Counted from the first letter of the stretch, positions 24,017 to 32,204 are shown. The stretch is 33,617 nt of DNA from an uncultured Lachnospiraceae bacterium (GCA_910584915.1 CAJUDM010000037.1:1-33617); one strand, 5' to 3'. The notes: generated by a model from the sequence alone, not told the origin. Program-made: numbers and translations.

Positions 24017-24421
24017 ATGACAAAGTATCTGAAAAGATTGGGAATCGTGATGTTATTGTTGCCGCTTGCGCTGGCGGCAGTCTGGCTGATCTATGAGATC
24101 TTCGGCATGTGTGTAAATCATATGGCAACATGGAAGCAAACCGCTTCCCTGCAGGCAGATCTGGAAAGGGAAATTTCAGATATTGAGGTGGTAAGCGTCT
24201 ATTCGGAGACGGGTAATACGTCGGGAACCGGAAATCATGTGGATTGTCTGTCATCCATCGTATTTTCTACGGAAATGGAGAAGATGGAAATAGAGGATCG
24301 TATGTCGAAAGAATATGCGTTTGACGGATGGAGCAGCTATGTGGATCAGGCGGACGACGGGTATTACACGGTCTATATCAATACGTCGGCTCCGTTTGCG
24401 GACAATATAGAGGGTCATTGA
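24017..24421 (+). CDS. Hypothetical protein with one N-terminal membrane helix
   Basis: About 134 residues from the ATG at 24017, which follows AGGG; an ATG at 23990 in the same frame lacks a ribosome binding site. A single hydrophobic helix (RLGIVMLLLPLALAAVWLIYEIF) is followed by a hydrophilic outside domain with the end ...DDGYYTVYINTSAPFADNIEGH. No family is recognised. It may be anchored in the membrane with the C-terminal domain outside. It lies upstream of a lipoprotein gene (45 bp), possibly in one transcript. Confidence 0.55.
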   Translation: MTKYLKRLGIVMLLLPLALAAVWLIYEIFGMCVNHMATWKQTASLQADLEREISDIEVVSVYSETGNTSGTGNHVDCLSSIVFSTEMEKMEIEDRMSKEYAFDGWSSYVDQADDGYYTVYINTSAPFADNIEGH

Positions 24422-24466
24422 TTTTTCGGCTTTTTTGACAACACAATTTTAGGGGGAAAAGAGATT

Positions 24467-25264
24467 ATGAAAAAACGGTTCAAAAATAAACTAAACAAAT
24501 CACCGAAAAAAAATGGCTTATTACTTTGTATATGTGCTGTTTGTATTACCTTAATTTCAGGAATGTTGATCGGGTGTTCTGCAATAGAAAATGATCTACC
24601 GGAAGAAACGGTACAGATAGAACCTATAAGTCAAAGTTTAGAAGATAATACCAATACCCAAAATGGAAATATTGAGGACCTGCCGGAGCAGTCAGTAGAA
24701 TTAGAGGAAAATACTTACAAATCTATACTTTTGGGGAAAAGTAATTTTATATGTACGGATTTGGCAAACGAAAGTTTAAATATCAGTGAGATAGGCCGGG
24801 CTGTTACAGATGATGACAGTGTCACAGTAAGTGCTGCAAAATTTACAATTATGGATATTGATGGTGACGGAGAAGATGAAGCTGTTCTTTGGCTTCAAAT
24901 AAATAATATCTCTGATTGCGGTTTTGAGATATTGCATTATCAAAATGGAGAAATCTATGGATATACATTGCAATACAGGGCATTTATGAATTTAAAAACA
25001 GACGGTACATTTTTGTTTTCAGGTGGTGCGGCTGATTCCGGAATAGGGAAAATGACTTTTTCTGAAACCGGATATAGTGTAAATACTCAGGCTTACAGTC
25101 AATCTGGATATGATACAAATAATGAATTGAATGTACAATATTTTGTAAAGGATGAATCTTGTTCAGAAGATGAATTTAATGATGTTTTAAACGGGCAAGA
25201 ACAAAAGGCAGATGCGGAGTGGTTTGATTTGTCAGAAAACAATATAAATGCTATATTGCAATAG
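24467..25264 (+). CDS. Hypothetical lipoprotein with EF-hand-like calcium motif
   Basis: A 265-residue secreted lipoprotein. A basic N-terminus and a hydrophobic stretch lead to the lipobox LIGC at about residue 37, where lipid would be attached. A Glu/Gln-rich spacer follows. Near residue 127 IMDIDGDGEDEAVLWLQ resembles the DxDxDG loop of VCBS/FG-GAP repeats, which binds calcium. The rest has no recognisable family. An AGGGGG site precedes the ATG. Base composition is clearly AT-richer than in the surrounding genes, with codons such as ATA, TTA and AAA, so recent acquisition is likely. Confidence 0.7.
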   Translation: MKKRFKNKLNKSPKKNGLLLCICAVCITLISGMLIGCSAIENDLPEETVQIEPISQSLEDNTNTQNGNIEDLPEQSVELEENTYKSILLGKSNFICTDLANESLNISEIGRAVTDDDSVTVSAAKFTIMDIDGDGEDEAVLWLQINNISDCGFEILHYQNGEIYGYTLQYRAFMNLKTDGTFLFSGGAADSGIGKMTFSETGYSVNTQAYSQSGYDTNNELNVQYFVKDESCSEDEFNDVLNGQEQKADAEWFDLSENNINAILQ

Positions 25265-25279
25265 TCTGCCTTTGGCATG

Positions 25280-25300
25280 ATACAAACTATGGTATAGTTA
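25280..25300 (+). promoter_or_regulatory. Candidate extended -10 promoter for small membrane protein
   Basis: TGGTATAGT (near 25290-25298) is an extended -10. TTGGCA lies upstream but at about 15 bp spacing, shorter than optimal. It lies ~40 bp before the small gene at 25335. Confidence 0.35.
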
Positions 25301-25334
25301 TGTACAGATCGGGATTTGCAAAGGAGGATTTTCA

Positions 25335-25478
25335 ATGAAAAAAATTGGATTAGGTATTGCGATATTACTCTTTGCTATCGTGATTTCTCTTTGTTCATCA
25401 GGAATGGAACTGCTCTCTATTGGAATTGGAATTGTGGGATTGATTTTTTCAATCATAGGATTTGTGGAACGTAAGTAA
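25335..25478 (+). CDS. Small hydrophobic membrane protein (47 aa)
   Basis: An ORF of 47 residues, MKKIGLGIAILLFAIVIS... ending GFVERK, with a strong ribosome binding site AAGGAGG (25321-25327) 7 bp before the ATG. It is nearly all hydrophobic with two helices separated by SSGMELL, and has basic residues at both ends. The size and strong initiation signal suggest a real small membrane protein. No family is recognised. It sits in the AT-rich block with the lipoprotein. Confidence 0.6.
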   Translation: MKKIGLGIAILLFAIVISLCSSGMELLSIGIGIVGLIFSIIGFVERK

Positions 25479-25536
25479 AATAATTTCCTGTTTGATGAAT
25501 CAAAAAATCAGGATTTAATCGGAGGTTAAAAAACGG

Positions 25537-25815
25537 ATGGATCATATGAAGCCGACAAAAAGCGGATCATATTTTCATCAGATCGTCAATGCCGTTTTAT
25601 TGGCGGGAGTGATCATTTTTTTCATCGGCGCATATTATTGTGTGATCAAGGCGGGGATACCCTATCAGGATGCGCCGCCGGAGTTACAGCTACAATATGC
25701 TGTCAATATGGGAATCGGAGAGGCGCTCGTAAAGAATGGTTTTCTGATCTTTGTCGGTGCGGGGATTGTCCGTCTGCTTATTAGGCTGGTGTTGAAAAAG
25801 AGGCAGAGGAAATAG
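25537..25815 (+). CDS. Small hypothetical membrane protein (92 aa)
   Basis: A 92-residue protein with two predicted transmembrane helices (VNAVLLAGVIIFFIGAYYCVI and FLIFVGAGIVRLLIRLVL) joined by a polar loop PYQDAPPELQLQYAVNMGIGEAL, and a basic tail KKRQRK that should lie in the cytosol. A GGAGG site lies 10 bp before the ATG. No family is recognised. Composition is closer to the host average than the two preceding genes. Confidence 0.6.
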   Translation: MDHMKPTKSGSYFHQIVNAVLLAGVIIFFIGAYYCVIKAGIPYQDAPPELQLQYAVNMGIGEALVKNGFLIFVGAGIVRLLIRLVLKKRQRK

Positions 25816-25858
25816 AAATTTGTGTACATATTGAATTTTCCTTGAAGGGGGATGTCTG

Positions 25859-26593
25859 ATGAACGATCTGTTTATACGGGCAGTATTGTTCGATTGGGAT
25901 AAGGTAGACGAAGACAGTTACCTGAGGAACATAGAGGCGTTGAAAGGTATTGAGAGGCTTGAGTTCCATAAGCCGATCACTTTTTTTGTCGGGGAGAACG
26001 GCAGTGGAAAATCGACGTTGCTGGAGGCGGTTGCGATAGCTTGTGGATTTAATCCGGAGGGCGGGACAAAAAATTATGCTTTTTCCACCCATGACACGCA
26101 CTCGGAGTTATGTGATGCGATCAGGATTACGAGGGGATACAGGAAGGAAAAATGGGGCTATTTCCTCCGGGCTGAAAGTTTTTACAATGTGGCGACGCAG
26201 GAAGAGGAATACGCGGATGCCAGGCATCCCTCCGCTAAATACCATGAAAGGTCACATGGGGAGAGTTTTCTGGCACTCGCCCAGAATTATCTGAGGGCGA
26301 ATGGCATGTATTTTTTTGATGAACCGGAGGCGGCATTGTCGCCCCAGAGGCAGCTTACATTGCTCATGGAAATCTACAGGTGCGCAAAAGAAGGGGCGCA
26401 GTTTTTGATAGCGACGCATTCACCCGTTCTGTTGGGAATCCCGGATGCGGATATCTATTGTTTCGATCATGGGAGCATTCATTTATGTGCCTATGAGGAG
26501 ACGGAAAGCTATCAGGTTACGGAGATGTTTATAAACAACAGGGAGGCATTGCTGGGCAGGCTTTTGGAAGATTTAAAGGAAACAGGCAGATAA
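25859..26593 (+). CDS. AAA family ATPase (small ABC/SMC-like, COG3910-type)
   Basis: A 244-residue soluble ATPase with an ABC-type fold. It has Walker A VGENGSGKST (44-53), a signature-like SHGESFL (about 131-137), Walker B MYFFDEPEAALSP and the switch histidine in ATHSPVLLGIPDA. The N-terminal part (FDWDKVDEDSYLRNIEALKGIERLEFHKPITFF) matches the stand-alone predicted ATPases that are common in Clostridia. There is no membrane partner beside it, so it is not a transporter component. Its role is unknown. It begins behind AAGGGGG and is followed 51 bp later by the pseudouridine synthase gene. Confidence 0.85.
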   Translation: MNDLFIRAVLFDWDKVDEDSYLRNIEALKGIERLEFHKPITFFVGENGSGKSTLLEAVAIACGFNPEGGTKNYAFSTHDTHSELCDAIRITRGYRKEKWGYFLRAESFYNVATQEEEYADARHPSAKYHERSHGESFLALAQNYLRANGMYFFDEPEAALSPQRQLTLLMEIYRCAKEGAQFLIATHSPVLLGIPDADIYCFDHGSIHLCAYEETESYQVTEMFINNREALLGRLLEDLKETGR

Positions 26594-26644
26594 ACAGATG
26601 AAATATGAAAGAGAGATCGGCGGGAAACGGCAGGAGGGAAAAAG

Positions 26645-27382
26645 ATGCGGCTGAATAAGTTTCTCGCCTCCTGCGGCGTATGTTCGAGGCGGGAGGCGGA
26701 CAGACTGATAGAGCGGGGGGATGTGACGGTGAACGGTCTGCCCGGGGAGACGGGGCAGAGTGTTTCGGATGAGGATATTGTGCTGGTGAGGGGAGAGCGG
26801 GTTTCGGGAGAGAAAGAGCCTGTGGTGCTCGCCTACCATAAGCCGGCGGGGGTGACCTGTTCGGAGCGGGATGCCCATGCGGAGCGGCTGATCACAGATA
26901 TGATCGACTATCCGGTGCGGCTGACCTATGCGGGGCGGCTGGATAAGGATTCTACGGGATTGATCCTGATGACCAACGACGGGGATCTGATCGAGGCGAT
27001 GATGAAGGGGTCACACCGGCATGAGAAGGAGTATGTCGTCACGGTAAAACATGAGATCACGCCGGAATTTCTGGAGAGCATGAGGCAGGGTGTCTACCTG
27101 AAGGATCTGCATATCAAAACGAGAAAATGTTCGGTCAGGCAGGTGGATCATTATACTTTTGTCATTGTTTTGACTCAGGGAGTCAATAAACAGATCAAAA
27201 GAATGTGCAAGGCGTGCGGAAACACGGTGTCCGCGATCAGGCGGGTGCGGATCATGAATATCCTGCTGGGGGATCTTGCGGAGAACGAATGGCGGGAAAT
27301 TAAAGGGGAGGAGAAGCGACGGCTGTATGAATTATCAGGACAAAAAAGAGAGAATGCGGAAGCTTGCCGCAAAGCTGAATGA
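26645..27382 (+). CDS. RsuA/RluB/RluF-family rRNA pseudouridine synthase
   Basis: A 245-residue enzyme that isomerises uridine to pseudouridine in rRNA. An N-terminal S4 RNA-binding domain (MRLNKFLASCGVCSRREADRLIERGDVTVNG, 1-31) is followed by the catalytic domain with the aspartate D100 in GRLDKDSTGLILMTNDG. The C-terminal GVNKQIKRMCKACGNTVSAIRRVRIMNILL is typical of the RsuA/RluF group. The exact target nucleotide (RluF-like 23S rRNA or other) cannot be decided. A GGAGGGAAA site lies upstream. The end overlaps ligA by 56 bp, so the two are cotranscribed. Confidence 0.92.
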   Translation: MRLNKFLASCGVCSRREADRLIERGDVTVNGLPGETGQSVSDEDIVLVRGERVSGEKEPVVLAYHKPAGVTCSERDAHAERLITDMIDYPVRLTYAGRLDKDSTGLILMTNDGDLIEAMMKGSHRHEKEYVVTVKHEITPEFLESMRQGVYLKDLHIKTRKCSVRQVDHYTFVIVLTQGVNKQIKRMCKACGNTVSAIRRVRIMNILLGDLAENEWREIKGEEKRRLYELSGQKRENAEACRKAE

Positions 27383-29321
27383 GGCGTCTAAAGCCTACTA
27401 TGCGGAGGACCGGGAGATCATCAGCAATTTTGAGTATGATTCGCTGTACGATGAACTGCGCGGGTTGGAAGAGGAGACGGGGATCGTTCTGGCGGGAAGC
27501 CCCACCGTGCGGGTGGGATTCGAGGCGGTGGAGGAACTGCCCAAGGAGCGCCATGAGCGTCCGATGTTGTCTTTAGATAAGACAAAGGACAGGGAGGCGC
27601 TGGCTGAGTGGCTCGACGGGAAGGAAGGGCTTCTGAGCTGGAAGCTTGACGGGCTGACGATCGTTCTGACCTATCGTGACGGGAAGCTTTTGAAGGCGGT
27701 GACCAGGGGCAACGGCGAGATCGGGGAAGTGATCACGGGGAACGCCAGGGTGTTTCAGAATATTCCATTGCAGATATCCTATACCGGGGAACTGATCCTG
27801 CGGGGGGAGGCGGTCATCACTTATTCCGATTTTGCGCGCATGAATGAGGAGATCGAGGATGTTTCGGCGCGGTACAAAAATCCCAGAAATCTCTGCAGCG
27901 GTTCAGTCAGGCAGCTTGACAACCGGATCGCGGCAGGCAGGAATATCCGGTTTTACGCCTTCGGGCTCGTGAAGGCGGAGGGCGTAGACTTTGAGAACAG
28001 CAGGGAGCGGGAGTTTGTGTTCCTCTCGGAGCAGGGCTTCGATGTGGTGGAGTATCACAAAGTGACGCCGGAGACGGTCGCCGGGATGGTGGATGAGTTT
28101 GAGAAAAAGATCGAACATTACGACATTCCCTCGGATGGCCTGGTGCTGACCTATGAGGATATCGCCTACGGGGAGTCGCTTGGGCAGACGTCCAAGTTCC
28201 CGCGCAGTTCCATCGCTTTCAAGTGGCAGGATGAGATACGGGAGACAGAGCTTTTAGAGATCGAGTGGAGTCCCAGCAGGACAGGGCTGATCAATCCGGT
28301 GGCGATCTTTAAGCCGGTGGAACTGGAGGGAACCACGGTGAGCCGGGCTTCCGTCCACAACATCAGCATTCTGCGGGCGTTAAAGCTGGGAATTGGGGAT
28401 AAGATCACCGTGTATAAGGCGAATATGATCATTCCCCAGATCGCGAAGAATCTGACCGGAAGCGATACGCTGGAGATTCCCGCGCATTGTCCCGCCTGCG
28501 GCGGTGAGACGGAAGTGAGGCAGGTGGCGGACGCCGCGTCTCTGTACTGCACAAATGCGGATTGCGCGGCGAAGAAGATCAAGTCCTTCGCCCATCTCGT
28601 GAGCCGGGATGCGCTGAATATCGACGGGCTCTCGGAGGCGACGCTTGAAAAGTTACTCGGCAGGGGCTTTATCCATGAGCCGGCGGACATTTTTCATCTG
28701 GACCGGTACCGGGAGGAGATCGTGGAGATGGAGGGCTTCGGGGAAAAATCCTACCGGAACCTGATCGCGAAGGAGCCCGCCGCCGACGGGAAGGTGAGCA
28801 GCATCGAGGCGGCAAGGCGTACGACGCTGCCCAGGTTTTTGTATGCGCTGGGCATCTCCGGGATCGGACTGGCGAACGCGAAGATGATCTGCGGGGAGTT
28901 CGGAGATGATCTTGAGAAGATGTTGGCTGCGGACGCGGAGAGGCTCGCGGAGATAGACGGCGTCGGCGAGGTGCTGGCGGGGGCTTTCGTCTCCTGGTTT
29001 CAGGATGAGGAGAATCTGCGCAGGGCGAGGGCGCTTTTTGAGGAACTGACGATCGAGAAGCGCGAGCTGACGGAGGGCGGAGGCCTGAGCGGTAAGAGTT
29101 TTGTGATCACCGGAAGCCTCACCCACTATGAGAACAGGGACGCCATGAAGGAGGCAATCGAGGCAAAGGGCGGCAAAGTGACAGGCAGCGTGACGAAGAA
29201 GACGGTGTGCCTGATCAACAATGACATCGCCTCGAATTCGTCGAAGAATAAGAAGGCGAAGGAGCTGGGGATTCCGATCGTGACGGAAGCAGATTTCATC
29301 GCGCAGTATCTGGAGCAGTGA
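27327..29321 (+). CDS. ligA: NAD-dependent DNA ligase
   Basis: A 664-residue enzyme that seals nicks in replication and repair with NAD+ as cofactor. Domain Ia and the adenylation domain contain the catalytic lysine K106 in SWKLDG. An OB fold and a four-cysteine zinc finger follow (C388, C391, C408, C413). Helix-hairpin-helix repeats (about 440-570) and a C-terminal BRCT domain (about 588-664; GKSFVITGSLTHYENRDAMKEAIEAKGGKV...) complete the usual set. I use the ATG at 27327, after GGGGAGGAG, instead of an upstream frame from 27276. It overlaps the pseudouridine synthase gene and is followed by copy 3 of the hairpin repeat. Confidence 0.96.
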   Translation: MNYQDKKERMRKLAAKLNEASKAYYAEDREIISNFEYDSLYDELRGLEEETGIVLAGSPTVRVGFEAVEELPKERHERPMLSLDKTKDREALAEWLDGKEGLLSWKLDGLTIVLTYRDGKLLKAVTRGNGEIGEVITGNARVFQNIPLQISYTGELILRGEAVITYSDFARMNEEIEDVSARYKNPRNLCSGSVRQLDNRIAAGRNIRFYAFGLVKAEGVDFENSREREFVFLSEQGFDVVEYHKVTPETVAGMVDEFEKKIEHYDIPSDGLVLTYEDIAYGESLGQTSKFPRSSIAFKWQDEIRETELLEIEWSPSRTGLINPVAIFKPVELEGTTVSRASVHNISILRALKLGIGDKITVYKANMIIPQIAKNLTGSDTLEIPAHCPACGGETEVRQVADAASLYCTNADCAAKKIKSFAHLVSRDALNIDGLSEATLEKLLGRGFIHEPADIFHLDRYREEIVEMEGFGEKSYRNLIAKEPAADGKVSSIEAARRTTLPRFLYALGISGIGLANAKMICGEFGDDLEKMLAADAERLAEIDGVGEVLAGAFVSWFQDEENLRRARALFEELTIEKRELTEGGGLSGKSFVITGSLTHYENRDAMKEAIEAKGGKVTGSVTKKTVCLINNDIASNSSKNKKAKELGIPIVTEADFIAQYLEQ

Positions 29322-29358
29322 AGGGCGGATTGATGTTGTTTGGTTGATGGTACCGGAC

Positions 29359-29495
29359 GCCGTGAGGAAAATAAAATACTCCGTCGCCACGCTCTCGCTC
29401 CGTAAAAAGCGTAACGGACACTAAACTCGTGAGGGACCTCGTTAAGTGCCGACGCTTTTTAAGGGGCTCCTTGAGTATTTTATTTTCCTCACGGC
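29359..29495. repeat. Long-hairpin intergenic repeat, copy 3 (137 bp)
   Basis: Arms of 23 bp (29359-29381 and 29473-29495) are perfect. Relative to copies 1 and 2, two arm positions changed on both strands together (C to A with G to T, and G to A with C to T), which preserves pairing. The inner stem TAAAAAGCGT/ACGCTTTTTA is unchanged. It lies between ligA and metA. Confidence 0.85.
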
Positions 29496-29593
29496 TGAGT
29501 TATGGTGCTAACTAAGTGACATTGATGGCTGAACTGTCATCATCTGTGAGATAGAAATGTAGTAAAGAATTTATAGCAGAAAAGAGGAACATT

Positions 29594-30550
29594 ATGCCAA
29601 TCAGAGTACAGAACAATCTGCCTGCGAGGGAGATACTGGAAAACGAGAACATATTTGTGATGGCGGAGCAGCGCGCCCTGGCGCAGGACATCAGGGCGTT
29701 GCAGGTGTGCATTTTAAACCTGATGCCGGTGAAGCAGGACACGGAATTACAGATTTTGCGGGCTTTTTCCAACACGCCGTTGCAGGTGGATGTGACGTTT
29801 GTGACAGTGAAGAGCCATACGTCTCTAAATACGTCCGCCAACCATTTAAATACGTTTTATGTGACGATGGATGAGATCAGGGAGAGAAACTTTGACGGCA
29901 TGATCATCACCGGGGCGCCGCTGGAGGAGATTCCCTTCGAGGAGGTGGATTACTGGGAGGAGCTCTGTGAGATCATGGACTGGACGAAGTCCCATGTGAC
30001 CAGCACGCTGCATATCTGCTGGGGTTCCCAGGCGGCTCTGTACCATCATTACGGACTGCCCAAACGGGATCTGCCGGAGAAACTGTTCGGCGTCTACGCC
30101 CACCGGGTATCCAACCGGAAGGTGCCGCTGGTGCGTGGGTTCGATGATATTTTTTACGCGCCACACAGCCGCCACACGGAGACGCCGGCGGAGCAGATCA
30201 AAGCCTGCAAAAAGCTGAAGGTGCTGGCGGAATCCGAGGATGCCGGGGTTTTTCTGGCAATCTCGAGGAACGGCAGGCAGATCTTTGTGCAGGGGCATCC
30301 CGAGTACGACAGGGTGACGCTGCACAACGAGTATATGCGGGATCTGAACAAGGGATTGAAGATCCATGTGCCGTTCAATTATTATCCGGACAATGACTGC
30401 ACGAAAAAGCCGATGCTGGAGTGGCGGTCGCACTGCAATACGTTATATAGCAACTGGTTGAATTATTATGTTTATCAGAATACTCCGTACCTGCTGAATG
30501 AGATAGGGTTTAAGACGATGGAAGAGTGTACGATCGAGGAGTATGAGTAG
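29594..30550 (+). CDS. metA: Homoserine O-acetyltransferase (MetA family)
   Basis: Activates homoserine for methionine synthesis. The 318-residue protein has the MetA signature throughout, with catalytic Cys142 in LHICWGSQAAL. The residue known to set acyl-donor preference is Glu111 (ITGAPLEE). Enzymes with Glu here use acetyl-CoA, those with Gly (as in E. coli) use succinyl-CoA. This is therefore best called an acetyltransferase (MetAA). An AGAGGAAC site precedes the ATG. There is no SAM riboswitch or T-box visible in the ~95 bp before it. The gene stands alone; asd, which feeds the same pathway, is 19 kb upstream. Confidence 0.95.
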   Translation: MPIRVQNNLPAREILENENIFVMAEQRALAQDIRALQVCILNLMPVKQDTELQILRAFSNTPLQVDVTFVTVKSHTSLNTSANHLNTFYVTMDEIRERNFDGMIITGAPLEEIPFEEVDYWEELCEIMDWTKSHVTSTLHICWGSQAALYHHYGLPKRDLPEKLFGVYAHRVSNRKVPLVRGFDDIFYAPHSRHTETPAEQIKACKKLKVLAESEDAGVFLAISRNGRQIFVQGHPEYDRVTLHNEYMRDLNKGLKIHVPFNYYPDNDCTKKPMLEWRSHCNTLYSNWLNYYVYQNTPYLLNEIGFKTMEECTIEEYE

Positions 30551-30718
30551 TGGAAAGCCAGATACAGGGAGGCAGAAAGCCGGATACGGAAAGAATGACA
30601 GATGCGGAGAGACGGTTTTTCTGTGCGGAACTGCAGGTGAGAGGCGTGTGCGGCGTCCCTGTTCGGAACAGCGGGTGATAGGACAAATCCCGCTTAGGAT
30701 AAGCGGGGGAGAGACAGT
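30551..30718 (+). promoter_or_regulatory. Leader of the exporter gene with a short hairpin
   Basis: A hairpin CCCGCTTA/TAAGCGGG (about 30689-30707, loop GGA) lies just before the GGGGGAGAG ribosome binding site of the gene at 30719. It may overlap initiation. No leader peptide typical of NHLP systems was found in this interval. Confidence 0.35.
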
Positions 30719-31042
30719 ATGGAAAAAAAGATAAAAATGCCGGTGTCCGGTAAGGTGGCGCGAGTCCCGGTCATTTTACAGATGGAAGCCCTCGAGTGCG
30801 GGGCGGCGGCGCTTGCGATGGTCATGGCATATTACGGGAGATGGATACCGCTCGAGCAGGTGCGGCTGGACTGCGGCGTATCGCGGGACGGCTCCAACGC
30901 GAAGAATATTCTGCTGGCGGCGAGAAGCTACGGCATGAAGGCGCAGGGATACCGGTATGAGCCGGAGATGTTGGATAGTGCGGAGGGGCGACAAACAAAT
31001 ACAAATAAAAAAGGGACTTCCTCAATCCTTAAAAGGCTATGA
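30719..31042 (+). pseudogene. 5' fragment of NHLP-family bacteriocin exporter (C39 peptidase-ABC transporter), interrupted
   Basis: The first ~86 codons encode the start of a C39 peptidase domain. MPVSGKVARVPVILQMEALECGAAALAMVMAYYGRWIPLEQVRLDCGVSRDGSNAKNILLAARSYGMKAQGYRYEPEML matches NHLP-type peptidase/permease/ATPase exporters, with Q21 and catalytic C27. After about 30976 the frame reads into unrelated, AT-rich sequence (SAEGRQTNTNKKGTSS...) and stops at 31042. The catalytic His and Asp, the membrane domain and the ATPase are missing. A full protein is about 700 residues. The break coincides with the left end of a mobilisable element, so the rest of the gene probably lies beyond the far end of the element, outside this window. 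Confidence 0.82.
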
Positions 31043-31065
31043 CAGTAACGGTTATAGTCTTTTTT
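31035..31065 (+). terminator. Rho-independent terminator near the element edge
   Basis: The stem GGCTATGAC/GTTATAGTC (31035-31043 and 31051-31059, with two G-U pairs) is followed by T6. It would stop transcription from the broken exporter before it enters the element. Confidence 0.6.
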
Positions 31066-31085
31066 CATGCGGTAATTACCGTATG
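31066..31085. repeat. 20-bp palindrome near element end
   Basis: CATGCGGTAA/TTACCGTATG forms a 10+10 inverted repeat with one mismatch, within 100 bp of the element edge. It could be a recombinase or regulator site. Downstream (31163-31212) short CAATCA/ATATCA words recur before the gene at 31230. Confidence 0.4.
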
Positions 31086-31229
31086 AAATGAACTCCTATT
31101 CCCCAAGCGGAGAAATACCCAACAACAGTATTCCGCAATCAAATCTCCCAACAAGTAACGAGAAAAAATCATATATCAACACCGAAACCAATCAATCATA
31201 TCAATCCATATCACAGGAGGGCAAAGACC

Positions 31230-31838
31230 ATGAATAAAAAGCAGGAACAACAGATTTTGGACTATTACAGTACCGCCGACAAATATATCCGTAGCAAGAC
31301 ACACTCCAATGCGCATCAGACTGTATTTACGAAAGAAAACGATAAATACCAGTGGCTTGTGTTGGAACAGAAAAGCCAGTGTGAAGTCGAGGTAAGGCAG
31401 ACCGACAGGCATGGAACAATCACAGCGAGGGATAATTACGAACTGACAAAAAATCTCCCTAAGTGCGTGGGCGTGGAGCGTTTATGTGAGGGCGCAAATA
31501 TACAGATACCTTTTAACGCTGATGAAATCAATCTGATTTACCAGTTTGGAGAACAGGGAAAAGCGGAAACGTGCGCCAGTCTGTCTGCTATTCTTCCGCA
31601 GATAAAAGACGATAACACAAAGCAGATAGTAAGTAGCACCTTAAAGAAATTAAATTCCCTGTCAGAAGAAACGTGTGCGGAACTGACCGCCACCACCAAA
31701 AGACGGAAACTGACCGAGCGTGACCACTCCATAAGGACAAGGTTAGCCAGAGCAAAGGAACAGGCAAAACAGCCGACAGTTTCCGAGGGAAAAAAGCACA
31801 GAACCCACAGCAAAGGAAAGGGGGATATGGCACTATGA
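31230..31838 (+). CDS. Conserved mobile-element protein of unknown function
   Basis: A 202-residue soluble hydrophilic protein. There is no signal peptide or membrane helix. The C-terminal third is strongly basic (KRRKLTERDHSIRTRLARAKEQAKQ... EGKKHRTHSKGKG), which suggests binding to nucleic acid. The N-terminus (KKQEQQILDYYSTADKYIRSKTHSNAHQTVFTKENDKYQWLVLEQ) does not match a family I can name. It is translated from a CAGGAGGGC site and overlaps the next gene by the ATGA junction, so both belong to one transcript. The context indicates a transfer or regulation accessory of the element. Confidence 0.65.
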   Translation: MNKKQEQQILDYYSTADKYIRSKTHSNAHQTVFTKENDKYQWLVLEQKSQCEVEVRQTDRHGTITARDNYELTKNLPKCVGVERLCEGANIQIPFNADEINLIYQFGEQGKAETCASLSAILPQIKDDNTKQIVSSTLKKLNSLSEETCAELTATTKRRKLTERDHSIRTRLARAKEQAKQPTVSEGKKHRTHSKGKGDMAL

Positions 31839-32116
31839 AACTTTCCCGATACGAACAGGAAAGTATTCTCAATTATAACGCAGGAGAACAGACCGCCACC
31901 CTCTATACAAGGGATAAAGCGGTTATGCGGAAACTTGACACGCTTGTTGCCGACTTCCCCGACACATACAAGCTGACAAAGCAGGACGAGGTATCTAAGA
32001 CATATTCCTTTCCAAAGTCATACGTCTGCTACCGCAAGCCGAGGGCGGTCAGTACCGAGCAGAGGGAACGGGCAAGGCAGATGATGATTGCAAAGAATAA
32101 GGCAAAAGGAGATTAA
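31835..32116 (+). CDS. Small conserved mobile-element protein
   Basis: A 93-residue protein starting MKLSRYEQESILNYNAGEQTATLYTRDKAVMRKLDTL. The N-terminal motif is widespread in small proteins carried by Firmicutes integrative elements, where function has not been settled to my knowledge. The C-terminal half is basic (YRKPRAVSTEQRERARQMMIAKNKAKG). It starts inside the stop of the preceding gene (ATGA), with GGAAAGGGGG upstream. No membrane segment or catalytic motif is seen. Confidence 0.7.
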   Translation: MKLSRYEQESILNYNAGEQTATLYTRDKAVMRKLDTLVADFPDTYKLTKQDEVSKTYSFPKSYVCYRKPRAVSTEQRERARQMMIAKNKAKGD

Positions 32117-32204
32117 GCAAAATTTAATGGAATTGTGTATGCGTTTGTGGTAAGATAATGACATTGAACAATTTAACAAATCGCAAATTGTAGAGGTGAA
32201 TGTA

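Noticed and set aside
28653..29390. 245-residue antisense frame under ligA
   Set aside because: Shadow of ligA, and it also extends into the hairpin repeat; no family features.
29496..29593. SAM riboswitch or T-box before metA
   Set aside because: The interval is too short and lacks the conserved cores, and no T-box UGGNACC-type sequence is present.
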